Assembly: GCF_006334915.2 (NCBI RefSeq)
Contig: NZ_VDMA02000007.1
Coordinates: 310,001 to 374,000 of the forward strand
DNA length: 64,000 nucleotides
Origin: Microbispora catharanthi
GTDB taxonomy: Bacteria > Actinomycetota > Actinomycetes > Streptosporangiales > Streptosporangiaceae
Direction of reading: 5' to 3'
Shown here: piece by piece, positions 1-8,918 of the stretch
How positions within the stretch are numbered: the stretch's first letter is position 1
How the letters are laid out: each line of letters begins with the position of its first letter
Program-made: the position numbers and the translations under genes
The notes under the pieces: generated by a model
The model's input: only the letters and a program-made list of their open reading frames with translations
What the model was told of the DNA's origin: nothing
Databases searched by the model: none

Positions 1-57
1 GCCGACAAGTACGGGTTTTCCACGATGTCGCCGCTATGGCTGGTCCTGGGATCGTAG
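1..57 (+). CDS. C-terminal end of an upstream gene (partial)
   Basis: The first 57 bases read as an open frame ending in TAG, with the last residues TMSPLWLVLGS. Only 18 codons are present, so the product cannot be named. It lies 21 nt upstream of the alpha/beta hydrolase gene on the same strand, so it is probably the preceding member of that operon. Confidence 0.5.
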   Translation, partial: ADKYGFSTMSPLWLVLGS

Positions 58-78
58 CCCCGGCAGAAAGGCGATCGA

Positions 79-1200
79 ATGGAACACCGCATACCCCGGT
101 TCACGCTCGACGGCGTGCGGGACGCCGAGGTCACGGTTCATCCGTTCGCCACCGAGGACGAGCTGGGGTTACAGCTCACCCGGTTCCGCAGCCACGACAC
201 GCCGGCGCAGGGGGCGCAGGACGACGTCGTGCTGCTCGTGCACGGACTGACCTCGTCGAGCGACATGTTCATCATGCCGGAACACACGAACCTGGTCAGG
301 TTCCTGCACGACAGCGGGTTCGGCGACGTGTGGGCGCTGGACTTCCGGATGAGCAACAGGTTTCCGTACACCATGGAGACCCGCAGGCACACGCTGGACG
401 ACATCGCCCAGTACGACCACCCGGCAGCACTGCGCGAGATCCGCCGCCACGTGGGGGCGCGGCGGATCCACGTGGTGGCCCACTGCCTGGGGTCGGTGAC
501 CTTCCACATGAGCCTGTTCTCCGGGGCCGTGAGCGGGATCGCCAGCGTGGTGGCCAACAGCGTCGCGCTGACGCCCCGGGTGCACCCCTGGGCCCGCCTC
601 AAGCTCGCCCTCGGTCCCGCGCTGCTGGAGTACGGCACGGGCCTGTCCTACCTGGACCCGCGGTTCAGGGACGCGCCCTCGCTGACGCGGCGGTGGCTGC
701 TGGCCCGCGCCGTCTCCTACTTCCATCCCGAGTGCCGGGAGGCGGCCTGCCACATGCAGAGCTTCATGTGGGGCAGCGGCAGGCCCGCGATGTACCGCCA
801 CGGGAACCTGACGCCGAGCACGCACCTCCATGAGCGGCTCGCCGACCTCAACGGCGCCAGCGACCTGCACTACTACCGGCACGTGCGGAAGATGGTGGCG
901 GCCGGTCGCGCGGTGAAGTACGACACCGGCGACCCGAGGTTCGCCGCGCTGCCGGACGACTACCTGGTCAACGCAGCCGACGTCGACACGCCGATCCTGT
1001 TCGTGACGGGCGACCACAACGACGTCTTCACCGACTCCAACATCGTCTGCCACCACGTCCTGTCGAAGGCGGCGCCGGGGCGGCACGAGCTGCGGATCCT
1101 GCCCGGCTATGGGCACATCGACCCCCTGATCGGAAAGAACGCGCACCGGGACGTCTTCCCGCACATCCTCGACTTCCTGAAGCGACACAGCGGTCGCTGA
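79..1200 (+). CDS. alpha/beta hydrolase with a Cys in the nucleophile position
   Basis: A 373-residue cytoplasmic alpha/beta-hydrolase-fold protein. The oxyanion-hole strand reads LLVHGLTSSSDMF (about residues 52-64). The nucleophile elbow reads VVAHCLGSV, so Cys136 stands where a Ser is usual. A late GYGHID supplies the probable catalytic His, and VTGDHND is a candidate for the acid. A Cys nucleophile in this fold is known for PHA synthases and dienelactone hydrolase. The ATG follows AGAAAGGCGATCGA. The GMC oxidoreductase starts 21 nt downstream. In related actinobacteria and cyanobacteria, GMC oxidoreductases of this type occur next to or fused with such a hydrolase (general knowledge), so the two probably act on one lipid or sterol-like substrate. 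The substrate itself is not evident. Confidence 0.85.
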   Translation: MEHRIPRFTLDGVRDAEVTVHPFATEDELGLQLTRFRSHDTPAQGAQDDVVLLVHGLTSSSDMFIMPEHTNLVRFLHDSGFGDVWALDFRMSNRFPYTMETRRHTLDDIAQYDHPAALREIRRHVGARRIHVVAHCLGSVTFHMSLFSGAVSGIASVVANSVALTPRVHPWARLKLALGPALLEYGTGLSYLDPRFRDAPSLTRRWLLARAVSYFHPECREAACHMQSFMWGSGRPAMYRHGNLTPSTHLHERLADLNGASDLHYYRHVRKMVAAGRAVKYDTGDPRFAALPDDYLVNAADVDTPILFVTGDHNDVFTDSNIVCHHVLSKAAPGRHELRILPGYGHIDPLIGKNAHRDVFPHILDFLKRHSGR

Positions 1201-1221
1201 CCGCGTCACTGAGAGACATCT

Positions 1222-3825
1222 ATGGAACACGTCGACGCGGTCGTGGTCGGTTCGGGTTTCGGCGGCGCGGTCGCCGCCTGCCGCCTCGCCGAGGCCGGGC
1301 TGTCTGTGGTGGTGCTGGAGCGGGGCAGGGCGTACGCGCCGGGCGACTTCCCGCGCGGCCCGGCCCAGCTCGGCCGCGCCTTCTGGGACCCGGCCGAGGG
1401 CCTGTACGGGATGTTCGACATCTGGAGCTTCTCCGACTGCGACTCGGTGGTCGCCAGCGGCCTCGGCGGCGGCTCGCTCATCTACGCCAACGTGATGCTG
1501 CGCAAGGACGAGGACTGGTTCGTCCACGAGCAGGCGCTGCCCGGCGGCGGCTACGAGTCGTGGCCGGTGACCAGAGCCGACCTCGAACCGCACTACGACG
1601 CGGTCGAGCGCATGATCGGCGTCTCGCCCTACCCGCTGAGCCATCCCGGCTTCGACGACACGCTGAAGACGCTCGCCATGCGGGACGCGGCGGCCGAGCT
1701 GGGGCTCGACTGGCGGCTTCCGCCGCTGGCCGTCAGCTTCGCGCCGTCGCCGGGGGCGCAGCCCTGCCAGGGCGCGCCGCTGACCGGCCCGGCGTACGGC
1801 AACCTGCACGGTGTGCCGCGCCGTACGTGCCGGTTGTGCGGCGAGTGCGACCTCGGCTGCAACGACGGCGCGAAGAACAGCCTCGACCACACCTACCTGT
1901 CGGCCGCCCGGCACCACGGCGCCGACCTGCGGACGCTGCACGAGGTGCGGCGCATCAGGCCGCGCATGGGCGGCGGCTACGACGTGCAGTATGTCGAGCA
2001 CATGCCGCGCGGGGACGAGGCGCGCGAGGACGGCGACGGGCCGCCCCGGTGGACCGGGCCGCACACGATCAGCTGCGACCGGCTCGTCCTGGCCGCCGGC
2101 ACGTACGGCACGTCATACCTGCTGCTGAAGAACCGGGCGGCCTTCCCCGGTCTGAGCGGGACGATCGGCAGCCGTTTCTGCGGCAACGGGGACATGCTGG
2201 CGTTCCTGCTGCGGGCCACCGACCGGAGCAGGACCCGGCCCATCCGGGCGAGCCGCGGACCGGTCATCACCAGCGCGATCCGGCTCGACGACGGCGCGGA
2301 CGGGCGCGGCGCCTACATCGAGGACGGCGGCTACCCCGAGTTCGTCGACTACCTGGTCGAGGGCGCGGACATGGGGCCGGGCAGGGTCGCCCGGTTCCTG
2401 CTGCGGCGGCTGCGCAACATCCTCACCCACGACACCAACCTGTCGGCGGAGTTCGCCGACCTGATCGGCCGGGGCGAGCTGTCGGGCACCTCGCTGCCGC
2501 TGCTCGGCATGGGCCGCGACGTCCCCGACGGGAGGCTGCGCCTGCGCGACGGCCGCCTCGACGTGGACTGGACGACCGAGACCAGCGAGGACTACTACGA
2601 GCGGCTGCGTGCGATCATGCGCAGGATCGGCGACGTGCTCGGCGCGGAGTACGCCGACAGCCCGCCGTGGTGGCGCAGGCGGGTCATGACCGTGCATCCG
2701 CTGGGCGGCGCGCCGATGGGCCGTCATCCGGGCGAGGGGGTCTGCGACGCGTACGGAGAGGTCTTCGGCTTCCCCGGGCTGTACGTCGCGGACGGCGCGG
2801 CGCTGCCGGGGCCGGTCGGCGCCAACCCGTCGCTGACGATCGCCGCGCTCGCCGACCGCATGAGCACCCGGATCCTGGAGTCCCGCGCGTCCCTCGCCGC
2901 GCCTTCGGCGGCAGTCGAGACCGTGGGGGTCGAGACCGTGGGGGCCGAGGCCGTGGGGGTCGAGACCGTGGCGTTGTCCGCCGTGCCGCCGATCGAGGTG
3001 GGGGCGGAGGCCGTGCCGGTGGGAACGGCGGCGGCGCGGCCGGCGGCACAGGCCGGTGCGGTGCCTGACTGTGCGGTGCCTGACTGTGCGGTGCCGGTCG
3101 GCTCGGTGGAGGTTCAGGAGACGATGGGAACACCGGAAACACAGGCCGCCCCGGAGCCGACGGCCGTCTCCGGCGGCCGTCCCTTCGCCGCCGGGCGCGC
3201 GGACGAGCCGAGCGTGTTCGAGGGCCGGACCTCGCTGTGGTTCGTGGAGGAGATGCGGGGGATCCTGACGCCCGGCCCGCCCGGCCGCACGGCCCGCGGG
3301 AGTGGAGCCGGAGGATGCCCGTTCGCCTTCCGTCTCACGATCACGATCGACGACATCGACCGCTTCCTCACCGAGCCCGAGCACGAGGCCAGGGCCGAGG
3401 GCTGGATCGAGGCCGACCTGTGCGGGGGCAGGCGGCCGATCGCCCGGGGCTCGTTCAACCTGTTCGTCCCCGGGGAGACGGCCGGGCAGCGGCGCATGTG
3501 CTACCGCCTGCGCTTCTGGGACGCCGACGGCCGTCCCCGCACGCTGGCCGGGCACAAGGAGATCCTGCCGGGCGCGCCGACCCGCCTGTGGCTGGACACC
3601 TCCACCCTGCACGCCCGCCTGCTTGAGGGGCACGTCGAGGAGGACGGGGACGAGGACGCCGCCGTGGTCGCCGCGGGGACGCTGCGCATCATGCCGTCCG
3701 ACCTCGTGCGGATGCTCACGACCTTCCGTACGGCCGGGCCGGACGGCACGGCGGCCGTGACCCGCTTCTGCCGGTTCTTCCTCGGCGAGCTGTGGGAGGT
3801 CTACGGGCCCGCCCAGGGGTCGTAG
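1222..3825 (+). CDS. GMC (cholesterol-oxidase-like) FAD oxidoreductase with extra C-terminal domain
   Basis: An 867-residue protein. Residues 1-35 hold the FAD-binding Rossmann motif (VVVGSGFGGAVAA, then VVVLERG). A Cys-rich stretch near residues 195-215 reads CRLCGECDLGCNDGAKNS and resembles a ferredoxin-type Cys cluster. The GMC C-terminal block with HPLGGAPMG and GANPSLTIAALADR ends near residue 555. Residues 565-635 are a low-complexity linker built from 5-residue repeats. Residues 650-867 form a second domain (FRLTITIDDIDRFL; FNLFVPG) of unassigned function that often follows GMC enzymes of this class. No signal peptide is seen. It is paired with the upstream hydrolase. Its last 25 nt overlap the end of the convergent polymerase gene. 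Confidence 0.85.
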   Translation: MEHVDAVVVGSGFGGAVAACRLAEAGLSVVVLERGRAYAPGDFPRGPAQLGRAFWDPAEGLYGMFDIWSFSDCDSVVASGLGGGSLIYANVMLRKDEDWFVHEQALPGGGYESWPVTRADLEPHYDAVERMIGVSPYPLSHPGFDDTLKTLAMRDAAAELGLDWRLPPLAVSFAPSPGAQPCQGAPLTGPAYGNLHGVPRRTCRLCGECDLGCNDGAKNSLDHTYLSAARHHGADLRTLHEVRRIRPRMGGGYDVQYVEHMPRGDEAREDGDGPPRWTGPHTISCDRLVLAAGTYGTSYLLLKNRAAFPGLSGTIGSRFCGNGDMLAFLLRATDRSRTRPIRASRGPVITSAIRLDDGADGRGAYIEDGGYPEFVDYLVEGADMGPGRVARFLLRRLRNILTHDTNLSAEFADLIGRGELSGTSLPLLGMGRDVPDGRLRLRDGRLDVDWTTETSEDYYERLRAIMRRIGDVLGAEYADSPPWWRRRVMTVHPLGGAPMGRHPGEGVCDAYGEVFGFPGLYVADGAALPGPVGANPSLTIAALADRMSTRILESRASLAAPSAAVETVGVETVGAEAVGVETVALSAVPPIEVGAEAVPVGTAAARPAAQAGAVPDCAVPDCAVPVGSVEVQETMGTPETQAAPEPTAVSGGRPFAAGRADEPSVFEGRTSLWFVEEMRGILTPGPPGRTARGSGAGGCPFAFRLTITIDDIDRFLTEPEHEARAEGWIEADLCGGRRPIARGSFNLFVPGETAGQRRMCYRLRFWDADGRPRTLAGHKEILPGAPTRLWLDTSTLHARLLEGHVEEDGDEDAAVVAAGTLRIMPSDLVRMLTTFRTAGPDGTAAVTRFCRFFLGELWEVYGPAQGS
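2914..2973 (+). repeat. 4 x 15-bp in-frame minisatellite in the GMC linker
   Basis: Four direct 15-bp units of the form GTCGAGACCGTGGGG encode VETVG/AEAVG pentapeptides. Two further 15-bp units (GTGCCTGACTGTGCG) lie at 3061-3090 and encode VPDCA. Unit length is a multiple of three, so copy-number change alters linker length without a frameshift. Confidence 0.9.
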
Positions 3826-4988
3826 TCGACCTCCAGCGGTTCCTGGCCGGGGCGGTCGGGTTCGGGGACGTGCCGGAGGTTGACCCTGATCCTCGTCCAG
3901 GTCGAGCTGCGCCCGCGCATCGAGTCGACCAGGACGTCGGCCGGCTGCAGGAGGCGGGCCACCCCGGGATGACGGGCCTTCCATCGTTCGAGCCCGGCCA
4001 TCGCCTCGCCCCGCGTGGCGGCCCTGGCGATCTCGACGAGCGGCATGACGGACTGGCGCCGCCCCCCTCCGGGCGGGGCAGCGGGCCTGTCCGGCCGCGG
4101 CCCCTGGGCCTCGGCCAGCTCCAGCAGGGCGTCCAGGGACCCCGCCCGCTCGTCCATCCCGGCCCACGGGTCGCCCGCCTCGGCGTACCGGTCGGGCATC
4201 GACGCGAGCGTGAAGTCCTCCGGGCGGCACCCGGGCACCTCGTCCCAGGCCAGCGGGGCCGAGACGAGGCCGGTCGGCCGTACGGAGTAGGCGGAGGCGA
4301 CGGTGTGGTCGCGGGCGTTCTGGTTGTAGTCCACGAAGACGCCCTGCCGTTCCTCCTTCCACCACCGGCTGGTGGCGACGTCCGGCTCCCGGCGCTCGAT
4401 CTCCCTGGCCACGGCCTCGGCGGCCCGCCGTACCTCGCGGAAGGTCCAGCGCGGCTCGATGCGGGCGTAGACGTGAAATCCGCGCGAGCCCGACGTCTTG
4501 GGCCAGGCGGTCAGGCCGTGCTCCTCCAGCACGTCCCTGGCGACCAGGGCGACCCGGACGATCTGCTCCCAGCCCACGCCGGGCACGGGGTCGAGGTCGA
4601 TCCGCAGCTCGTCGGGATGGTCGAGGTCATGGGCCCGTACGGGATGGGGGTTGAGGTCGACGCAACCCAGGTTCACCGTCCACAGCAGGTGGGCGAGGTC
4701 GCGGATCACCACCTCGTCCGCCGTGCGGCCGGAGGGGTAGCTCAGCTCGACGACCTCCACCCACTCGGGTCGCTTGGCGGGCGCGCGCTTCTGGAAGAAC
4801 GCCTCGCGGTCGACGCCGTGCACGAAGCGCTTGAGTATCACCGGCCGGTCGGCCACTCCGCGCACCGCCCCTTCCGCGACCACCCGGTAGTAGGAGATCA
4901 GGTCGAGCTTCGTGTGCCCGGTCCGCGGGAAGACCACGCGGTCCGGATTCGTGATCTTCACGATCCTGCCGTCGAGCTCCAGCGTCAT
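3801..4988 (-). CDS. LigD-type DNA polymerase/primase domain protein (NHEJ family)
   Basis: A 395-residue protein matching the archaeo-eukaryotic primase-like polymerase domain of bacterial LigD. It has TNPDRVVFP near the N-terminus, the catalytic metal-binding RIDLDP (about residue 150), SGSRGFHVYARI, and VDYNQNARDHT followed by RPTGLVSAPLAWDEV. LigD polymerase domains add nucleotides at double-strand break ends with Ku and ligase. No ligase, nuclease or Ku gene is in the window, so this is a free-standing polymerase, as is common in actinobacteria. The last 95 or so residues extend beyond the usual 300-residue domain. The gene ends inside the 3' end of the convergent GMC gene. Confidence 0.9.
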   Translation of the reverse strand: MTLELDGRIVKITNPDRVVFPRTGHTKLDLISYYRVVAEGAVRGVADRPVILKRFVHGVDREAFFQKRAPAKRPEWVEVVELSYPSGRTADEVVIRDLAHLLWTVNLGCVDLNPHPVRAHDLDHPDELRIDLDPVPGVGWEQIVRVALVARDVLEEHGLTAWPKTSGSRGFHVYARIEPRWTFREVRRAAEAVAREIERREPDVATSRWWKEERQGVFVDYNQNARDHTVASAYSVRPTGLVSAPLAWDEVPGCRPEDFTLASMPDRYAEAGDPWAGMDERAGSLDALLELAEAQGPRPDRPAAPPGGGRRQSVMPLVEIARAATRGEAMAGLERWKARHPGVARLLQPADVLVDSMRGRSSTWTRIRVNLRHVPEPDRPGQEPLEVDYDPWAGP

Positions 4989-5047
4989 GCCGCCACACTA
5001 CGTCGCCGCTCCGCCCCCATCCGGCAGCACGCGTGGGGCCGGGGGCG

Positions 5048-5076
5048 CTGACATTCGCGGGCGGACGCTCTAAGAT
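5048..5076 (+). promoter_or_regulatory. sigma-70-type promoter of the P450 gene
   Basis: A -35 box CTGACA (5048-5053) and a -10 box TAAGAT (5071-5076) are separated by exactly 17 nt, about 45 nt upstream of the P450 start. This is one of the best consensus promoters in the window. Confidence 0.6.
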
Positions 5077-5120
5077 CGCCGCCCGTACCCCACATATGGC
5101 AGGAAAGGCAGGCGCAGGCC

Positions 5121-6509
5121 TTGGTCTCCGAAAGATGGTCGGCGTCGGCCGTGGAAGGTCTCATCTCGTTGCCGCTGGAGTCCCTGCTCACCGGGGACTA
5201 CGAAGCCGATCCCGCCCTCGTCCGCGAGCGCCTGCGCGCCAGGTATGGCCCGGTGGCCCCGGTCGACGTCCTCGGCGTGCCGGTCTGGTTCGTGCTCGGC
5301 TACGACGAGGTGCTGCACATCATGCAGAACGCGCGCGACGTGTGGAGCAAGCGCGTGGGCCACTGGCGGGCGTACGCGGAAGGACGCGTTCCCGCCGACT
5401 GGCCGCTGCTCGCCCTCCTGCAGGCCGACAACTCGGGTTTCCACGACGGGGAGAGGCACCGGGGTCTGCGCGGCGCCTGGATCGCGGGCCTGCGGCCGTT
5501 CCAGGATCCCGGGAGCGAGCAGGCGCAGCGGCTGGAACGCGCCATGGTGAGGTACTGCGACGACCTCGTGGGCGTGATGGCGGAGGCCGGGCCCACCGGG
5601 CGGGCCGATCTCGCCGCCCAGTATGGGCGGCCGTTCCCGTTGCTCGTCGCCAACCACCTGCTCGGCGTCACCATCGAGCGGGGCGAGGACATGGTGGAGG
5701 ACCAGTGGCGCCTGCTGGACGGCCCCGACTCCGCCGGGGCGTACCAGCGGTTGTGTGCCGCCCTCCTCGAACTGGCGACGGTCAAACGGCAGCGGCGCGG
5801 CGACGACCTGCCGTCGTACATGATCGAGGCGAAGCCGGATCTCACCGACGAGGAGCTCGCCCGCGAGTTGATGATGCTGTCCGGCTTCCTGGACTTCACC
5901 GGCAGCCTGATCTGCAACGTCATCCTCGAGGTGATCACCAATCCCCGGCTCAGGGAGAGCGTGTCGGTCGGCGCGATCGAGGAGGTGGTCAACCGGGTCG
6001 CCCTGGCCAACCCGGCGCTGGCCAACCTGACCTTCCGCTACGCCAGGACGAGCGTGAAGCTCGGCCGCTTCACGATCGCGGCCGGCGACCCGGTGATGCT
6101 GTCCATCGCGGGCGCGCACACCGACCCGCGGTTCGCCGGAGCGCTCACCCGCGACAGCGTCCGCAGCACCCGCGCCCACCTCGCGTGGGGCGCGGGCCCG
6201 CACAGGTGCCCGAGCCAGCGGCTGGCCACGCAGATGTCCTCGATCGCGGTGCGCCGCCTGCTCGACCGGTTCTCGGCGCTGAAGCCGGCGATTCCGGCCG
6301 ACCAGCTTCCCTGGCGTCCCTCCCCCTTCGTCCGCGCGTTGCGCTCCCTGCCCGTGAACTACGAGCTCAGCGCGAGCTTCGCCGGCACGCCCCGGCCCGC
6401 ACCGGAGACCGGCGGCGAGCCGTCACCGCCGGTCGCGCAGGACGACGGCGACGGGCGCCCGAGGTCCGGTCTCCTGGCGGTCCTGCGCAGGCTGCGCCGC
6501 GTGCAGTGA
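5121..6509 (+). CDS. cytochrome P450 with non-canonical ExxR and I-helix
   Basis: A 462-residue soluble P450. The haem ligand lies in LAWGAGPHRCPSQ (Cys363), with Trp for the usual Phe and Ser for the usual Gly. The C-helix motif ERHRGLR is present. The K-helix reads IEEVVNR (287-292), so E and R are not in ExxR spacing. The I-helix has SGFLDFTGS in place of AGxET. The CYP157 family is known to lack ExxR while still binding haem. The TTG start follows GGCGCAGG. An in-frame GTG at 5151 is an alternative. No ferredoxin, conservon or biosynthetic gene is adjacent, so substrate and redox partner are unknown. The C-terminal 60 residues are Pro/Gly-rich. Confidence 0.85.
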   Translation: MVSERWSASAVEGLISLPLESLLTGDYEADPALVRERLRARYGPVAPVDVLGVPVWFVLGYDEVLHIMQNARDVWSKRVGHWRAYAEGRVPADWPLLALLQADNSGFHDGERHRGLRGAWIAGLRPFQDPGSEQAQRLERAMVRYCDDLVGVMAEAGPTGRADLAAQYGRPFPLLVANHLLGVTIERGEDMVEDQWRLLDGPDSAGAYQRLCAALLELATVKRQRRGDDLPSYMIEAKPDLTDEELARELMMLSGFLDFTGSLICNVILEVITNPRLRESVSVGAIEEVVNRVALANPALANLTFRYARTSVKLGRFTIAAGDPVMLSIAGAHTDPRFAGALTRDSVRSTRAHLAWGAGPHRCPSQRLATQMSSIAVRRLLDRFSALKPAIPADQLPWRPSPFVRALRSLPVNYELSASFAGTPRPAPETGGEPSPPVAQDDGDGRPRSGLLAVLRRLRRVQ

Positions 6510-6510
6510 G

Positions 6511-8817
6511 TCACGGACGGATCTGCCGGACGATCGTGGGGTCGGCGATCTCGGTGTCGGCGGCGAGCAGGAAGGCCTTGGACACGATGACCGACAGCAT
6601 GCCGCCGTCCTCCTCGAAGGGCAGGAAGACCCGGTCACCCGACCCCCGCGGAACGACGCACAGATAGGCGTCGTTGGGCTCCATCAGAATGTTGCCCGAC
6701 CCCAGGTGGATCTTGTACGTACGTAGCTCACCCCGCACCACCAGAAAACGATCGGTCAGCGCGCACCGATCGGCGATCGCCAGCCGCGGCAGCAACCGGG
6801 CGAGCGCGTCACGCCGCACTCGGGCGTTCTCGGACAGGTCCCCGAAGCCGTAGGACTGCCAGTAGTCCCGCAGCCGGTCGACTCCCCGGTCGAGCCACTC
6901 CGGATCGGCGCCGATCGACGCGACCGCGACGAACAGGTCCACGTCCCGCATCGCCTCGCTGAACACCAGCGGCGGCACCTCGGCGAGCCGCGCCTCACGC
7001 CAGCCGTCCCCGGCCATCCGGTGGAAGCGGACCTCGCCGGTGGTGGCGTATCCGTCCTCGTGCCAGAGGTAGTCGTGGAGGAACGTCGCCCGCCAGCCCC
7101 CTCCGCCCAGCACCCGCATGGCCCCCCCGTCGCCGCCGCCGTCCCACGGCCCCAGATAGGGGGCCTGCCACCCACGCTGCTTGAGCAGGGCGTACAGCTT
7201 GTGGTAGCCGACCACGTGCCCGGCGAACCGGTTGGAGTAGGTCGCCGTCGCCTCTTCGGCGGGCGTCAGCAGGTACACCTCGCGGAAGGCCTGCTTGAAC
7301 GGCTGGCGCAGCTCCTTGTCCTGCACGACCTCGCGCCAGGCCCGCACCTCGTCCGGCGTGGCGCGGGCCGGATGCCACAGCCGCACGGGGACGTCCGGCA
7401 CGGTCAGCCCGAGCTCGCTGCGCCACACGCCGGGCGACACCTCGAACTCCCAGATCAGCCGGTCCGCGACCGGATGTCCCTCGAGCCGCCGGTAGGGCGG
7501 CGCGACCTGGTGGGCGAACCCGGCCTCCAGCGCCCTGACCAGGGTCTTCTGCTGCCGGCGGACCTGCTTGGCCAGCTCGCGCAGCCGCTTGACCTCGTCG
7601 GGGTGCTCCCGTTTGACCGCGGCCGGGACCGACTTGAGCTTCCTGTCGCCGTGCCACCACGACAGCTCGACCTCGCCCTCGATCGCGATGACCGCGGTGT
7701 GCTCGCCCAGCGTCTCGCGTACGCGCCCATCGGGCAGCCGGAAGGCGACCTCCACCCGGTCGGCCAGCGCGGGCTCGATGCGCTTGAGCACGCGGTCGAG
7801 CTGCTTGGGCACCCCCGCGTGCCTGGTCAGGCCCCTGGCGGCACGCAGGGCCGTGACGGCCTCCGGGGTCGGGTGGTCCTCGGCCGCGCGGGCGATCTCG
7901 AACAGCACCCCCTGCGAGGGCAGGGTCCTGGCCTTGGTTGGCGCCACCGCGACACCGCGCACCAGCCGCTCCAGCGGCTCGGGCAGCCAGGGCTCGTCCC
8001 GGAGGAGCGCGATCCGTACGGCGCGGCCGATCGTCTGCTTCTCCCCCACGCCGAACGCCTTCTCCGCGCGGTAGGGCAGCTCCCCGGCGTGGATGGCGTC
8101 GACGCGGGCCGCGGCCGCCTCCACGGTGGTGCGGGCGAAAGCGGCATACCCCGGAAGGACGCTCAACCGCTCCCGGGCGTCGGGCAGCGGCGGTGGGGCG
8201 TTGCGGGAGCTTTCCCGCGCGAACTCGGCGAACAGCGCCCGCTGCGTGGGGTCCCAGCCGAGCAGCAGCTCAACCTCGGCCACGCCCAGTGGCCCGCGCC
8301 CGGCGGTGAGCCGCTCGGCCGCCTGGGCGTCCAGCCCGGCGAGCCCGGCGGCCGCCAGCAGCGAGAAGGGCTCATTGAGCCGATCCTCCCGGAGCAGGCG
8401 CTCCACCACGACGCGGGCCGGATCGGCGAGCCGGTCGAGCGGCGCGCCCGCGGGGCACCGGACCAGCGCGCCCACTGAGACCCGGATGTCCGCCCGTCGG
8501 CAGACCAGGGCGTCGAACAGGTCGGCGCACGCCTCCGGCGTGAACAGCGGCTGACGCTCACTCGCCTCCCTTTCGACCTCCCACCGCACCAGAACGGCAT
8601 CGCGGGACTCCAGGTCGACGCGGTATGCCACGGGGAGCAGCGCTCCCAGCTCGTAGGCGCTGAGCTGCGAGGCGTCGAGCCCCTGGGCGGCACGCGTGGT
8701 GACGCCCGCCATCAGGTCCTGCAGGAGCCGCTCCCGCTGGACAAGCCTCGCGGCCCCCGTCATCAGGTCGTGCAGGAACCGCGCCCGCGGGGACAGGGGC
8801 GTGCCGTGGAGGTTCAT
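6511..8817 (-). CDS. DUF4132 domain-containing protein
   Basis: A 768-residue protein of the DUF4132 family (E. coli YehI/MolR type), function not established. Diagnostic C-terminal blocks are NRFAGHVVGYHKL, VFSEAMRDVDLFVAVASIG, DRFLVVRGELRTYKIHLGSG, NILMEPNDAYLC and the tail IADPTIVRQIRP. The ATG at 8817 overlaps a TGA in the frame of the upstream remnant (ATGA), which looks like the ancestral coupled start. An in-frame TTG at 8916, 6 nt after GGAGG, would give an 801-residue protein and could be the start used today. It lies downstream of a small companion gene on the same strand, and the two probably form one unit. Confidence 0.85.
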   Translation of the reverse strand: MNLHGTPLSPRARFLHDLMTGAARLVQRERLLQDLMAGVTTRAAQGLDASQLSAYELGALLPVAYRVDLESRDAVLVRWEVEREASERQPLFTPEACADLFDALVCRRADIRVSVGALVRCPAGAPLDRLADPARVVVERLLREDRLNEPFSLLAAAGLAGLDAQAAERLTAGRGPLGVAEVELLLGWDPTQRALFAEFARESSRNAPPPLPDARERLSVLPGYAAFARTTVEAAAARVDAIHAGELPYRAEKAFGVGEKQTIGRAVRIALLRDEPWLPEPLERLVRGVAVAPTKARTLPSQGVLFEIARAAEDHPTPEAVTALRAARGLTRHAGVPKQLDRVLKRIEPALADRVEVAFRLPDGRVRETLGEHTAVIAIEGEVELSWWHGDRKLKSVPAAVKREHPDEVKRLRELAKQVRRQQKTLVRALEAGFAHQVAPPYRRLEGHPVADRLIWEFEVSPGVWRSELGLTVPDVPVRLWHPARATPDEVRAWREVVQDKELRQPFKQAFREVYLLTPAEEATATYSNRFAGHVVGYHKLYALLKQRGWQAPYLGPWDGGGDGGAMRVLGGGGWRATFLHDYLWHEDGYATTGEVRFHRMAGDGWREARLAEVPPLVFSEAMRDVDLFVAVASIGADPEWLDRGVDRLRDYWQSYGFGDLSENARVRRDALARLLPRLAIADRCALTDRFLVVRGELRTYKIHLGSGNILMEPNDAYLCVVPRGSGDRVFLPFEEDGGMLSVIVSKAFLLAADTEIADPTIVRQIRP

Positions 8818-8916
8818 GACAGGACCTGCCTGGTGATCGTGGGGCCGGTGATCTCGGGTATCCAGCCTCTCGAACTCGTCCTTGTCGGCCTGGCTCAGGT
8901 AGCCCCACGCGTCCAA
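8818..8916 (-). pseudogene. scar of a deleted tandem DUF4132 gene
   Basis: On the minus strand the stretch starts after GGAGG with LDAWGYLSQADKDEFERL in one frame. In a shifted frame it ends as IPEITGPTITRQVLS and a stop. That tail aligns with the last residues of the intact neighbour (DTEIADPTIVRQIRP, 7 of 15 identical). The simplest reading is that an upstream DUF4132 copy was removed, leaving its first 20 or so codons joined to its last 15. Confidence 0.5.
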
Positions 8917-8918
8917 CG

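Noticed and set aside
169..2064. Long minus-strand open frame (631 codons) across the hydrolase and GMC genes
   Set aside because: Low-complexity Arg/Ala/Val/Pro/His product with no motif, exactly antisense to two well-supported enzymes. Such frames are expected at this GC content.
5121..6509. Biosynthetic gene cluster around the P450
   Set aside because: Neighbours are a DNA-repair polymerase and a DUF4132 protein, with no synthase, ferredoxin or tailoring genes.
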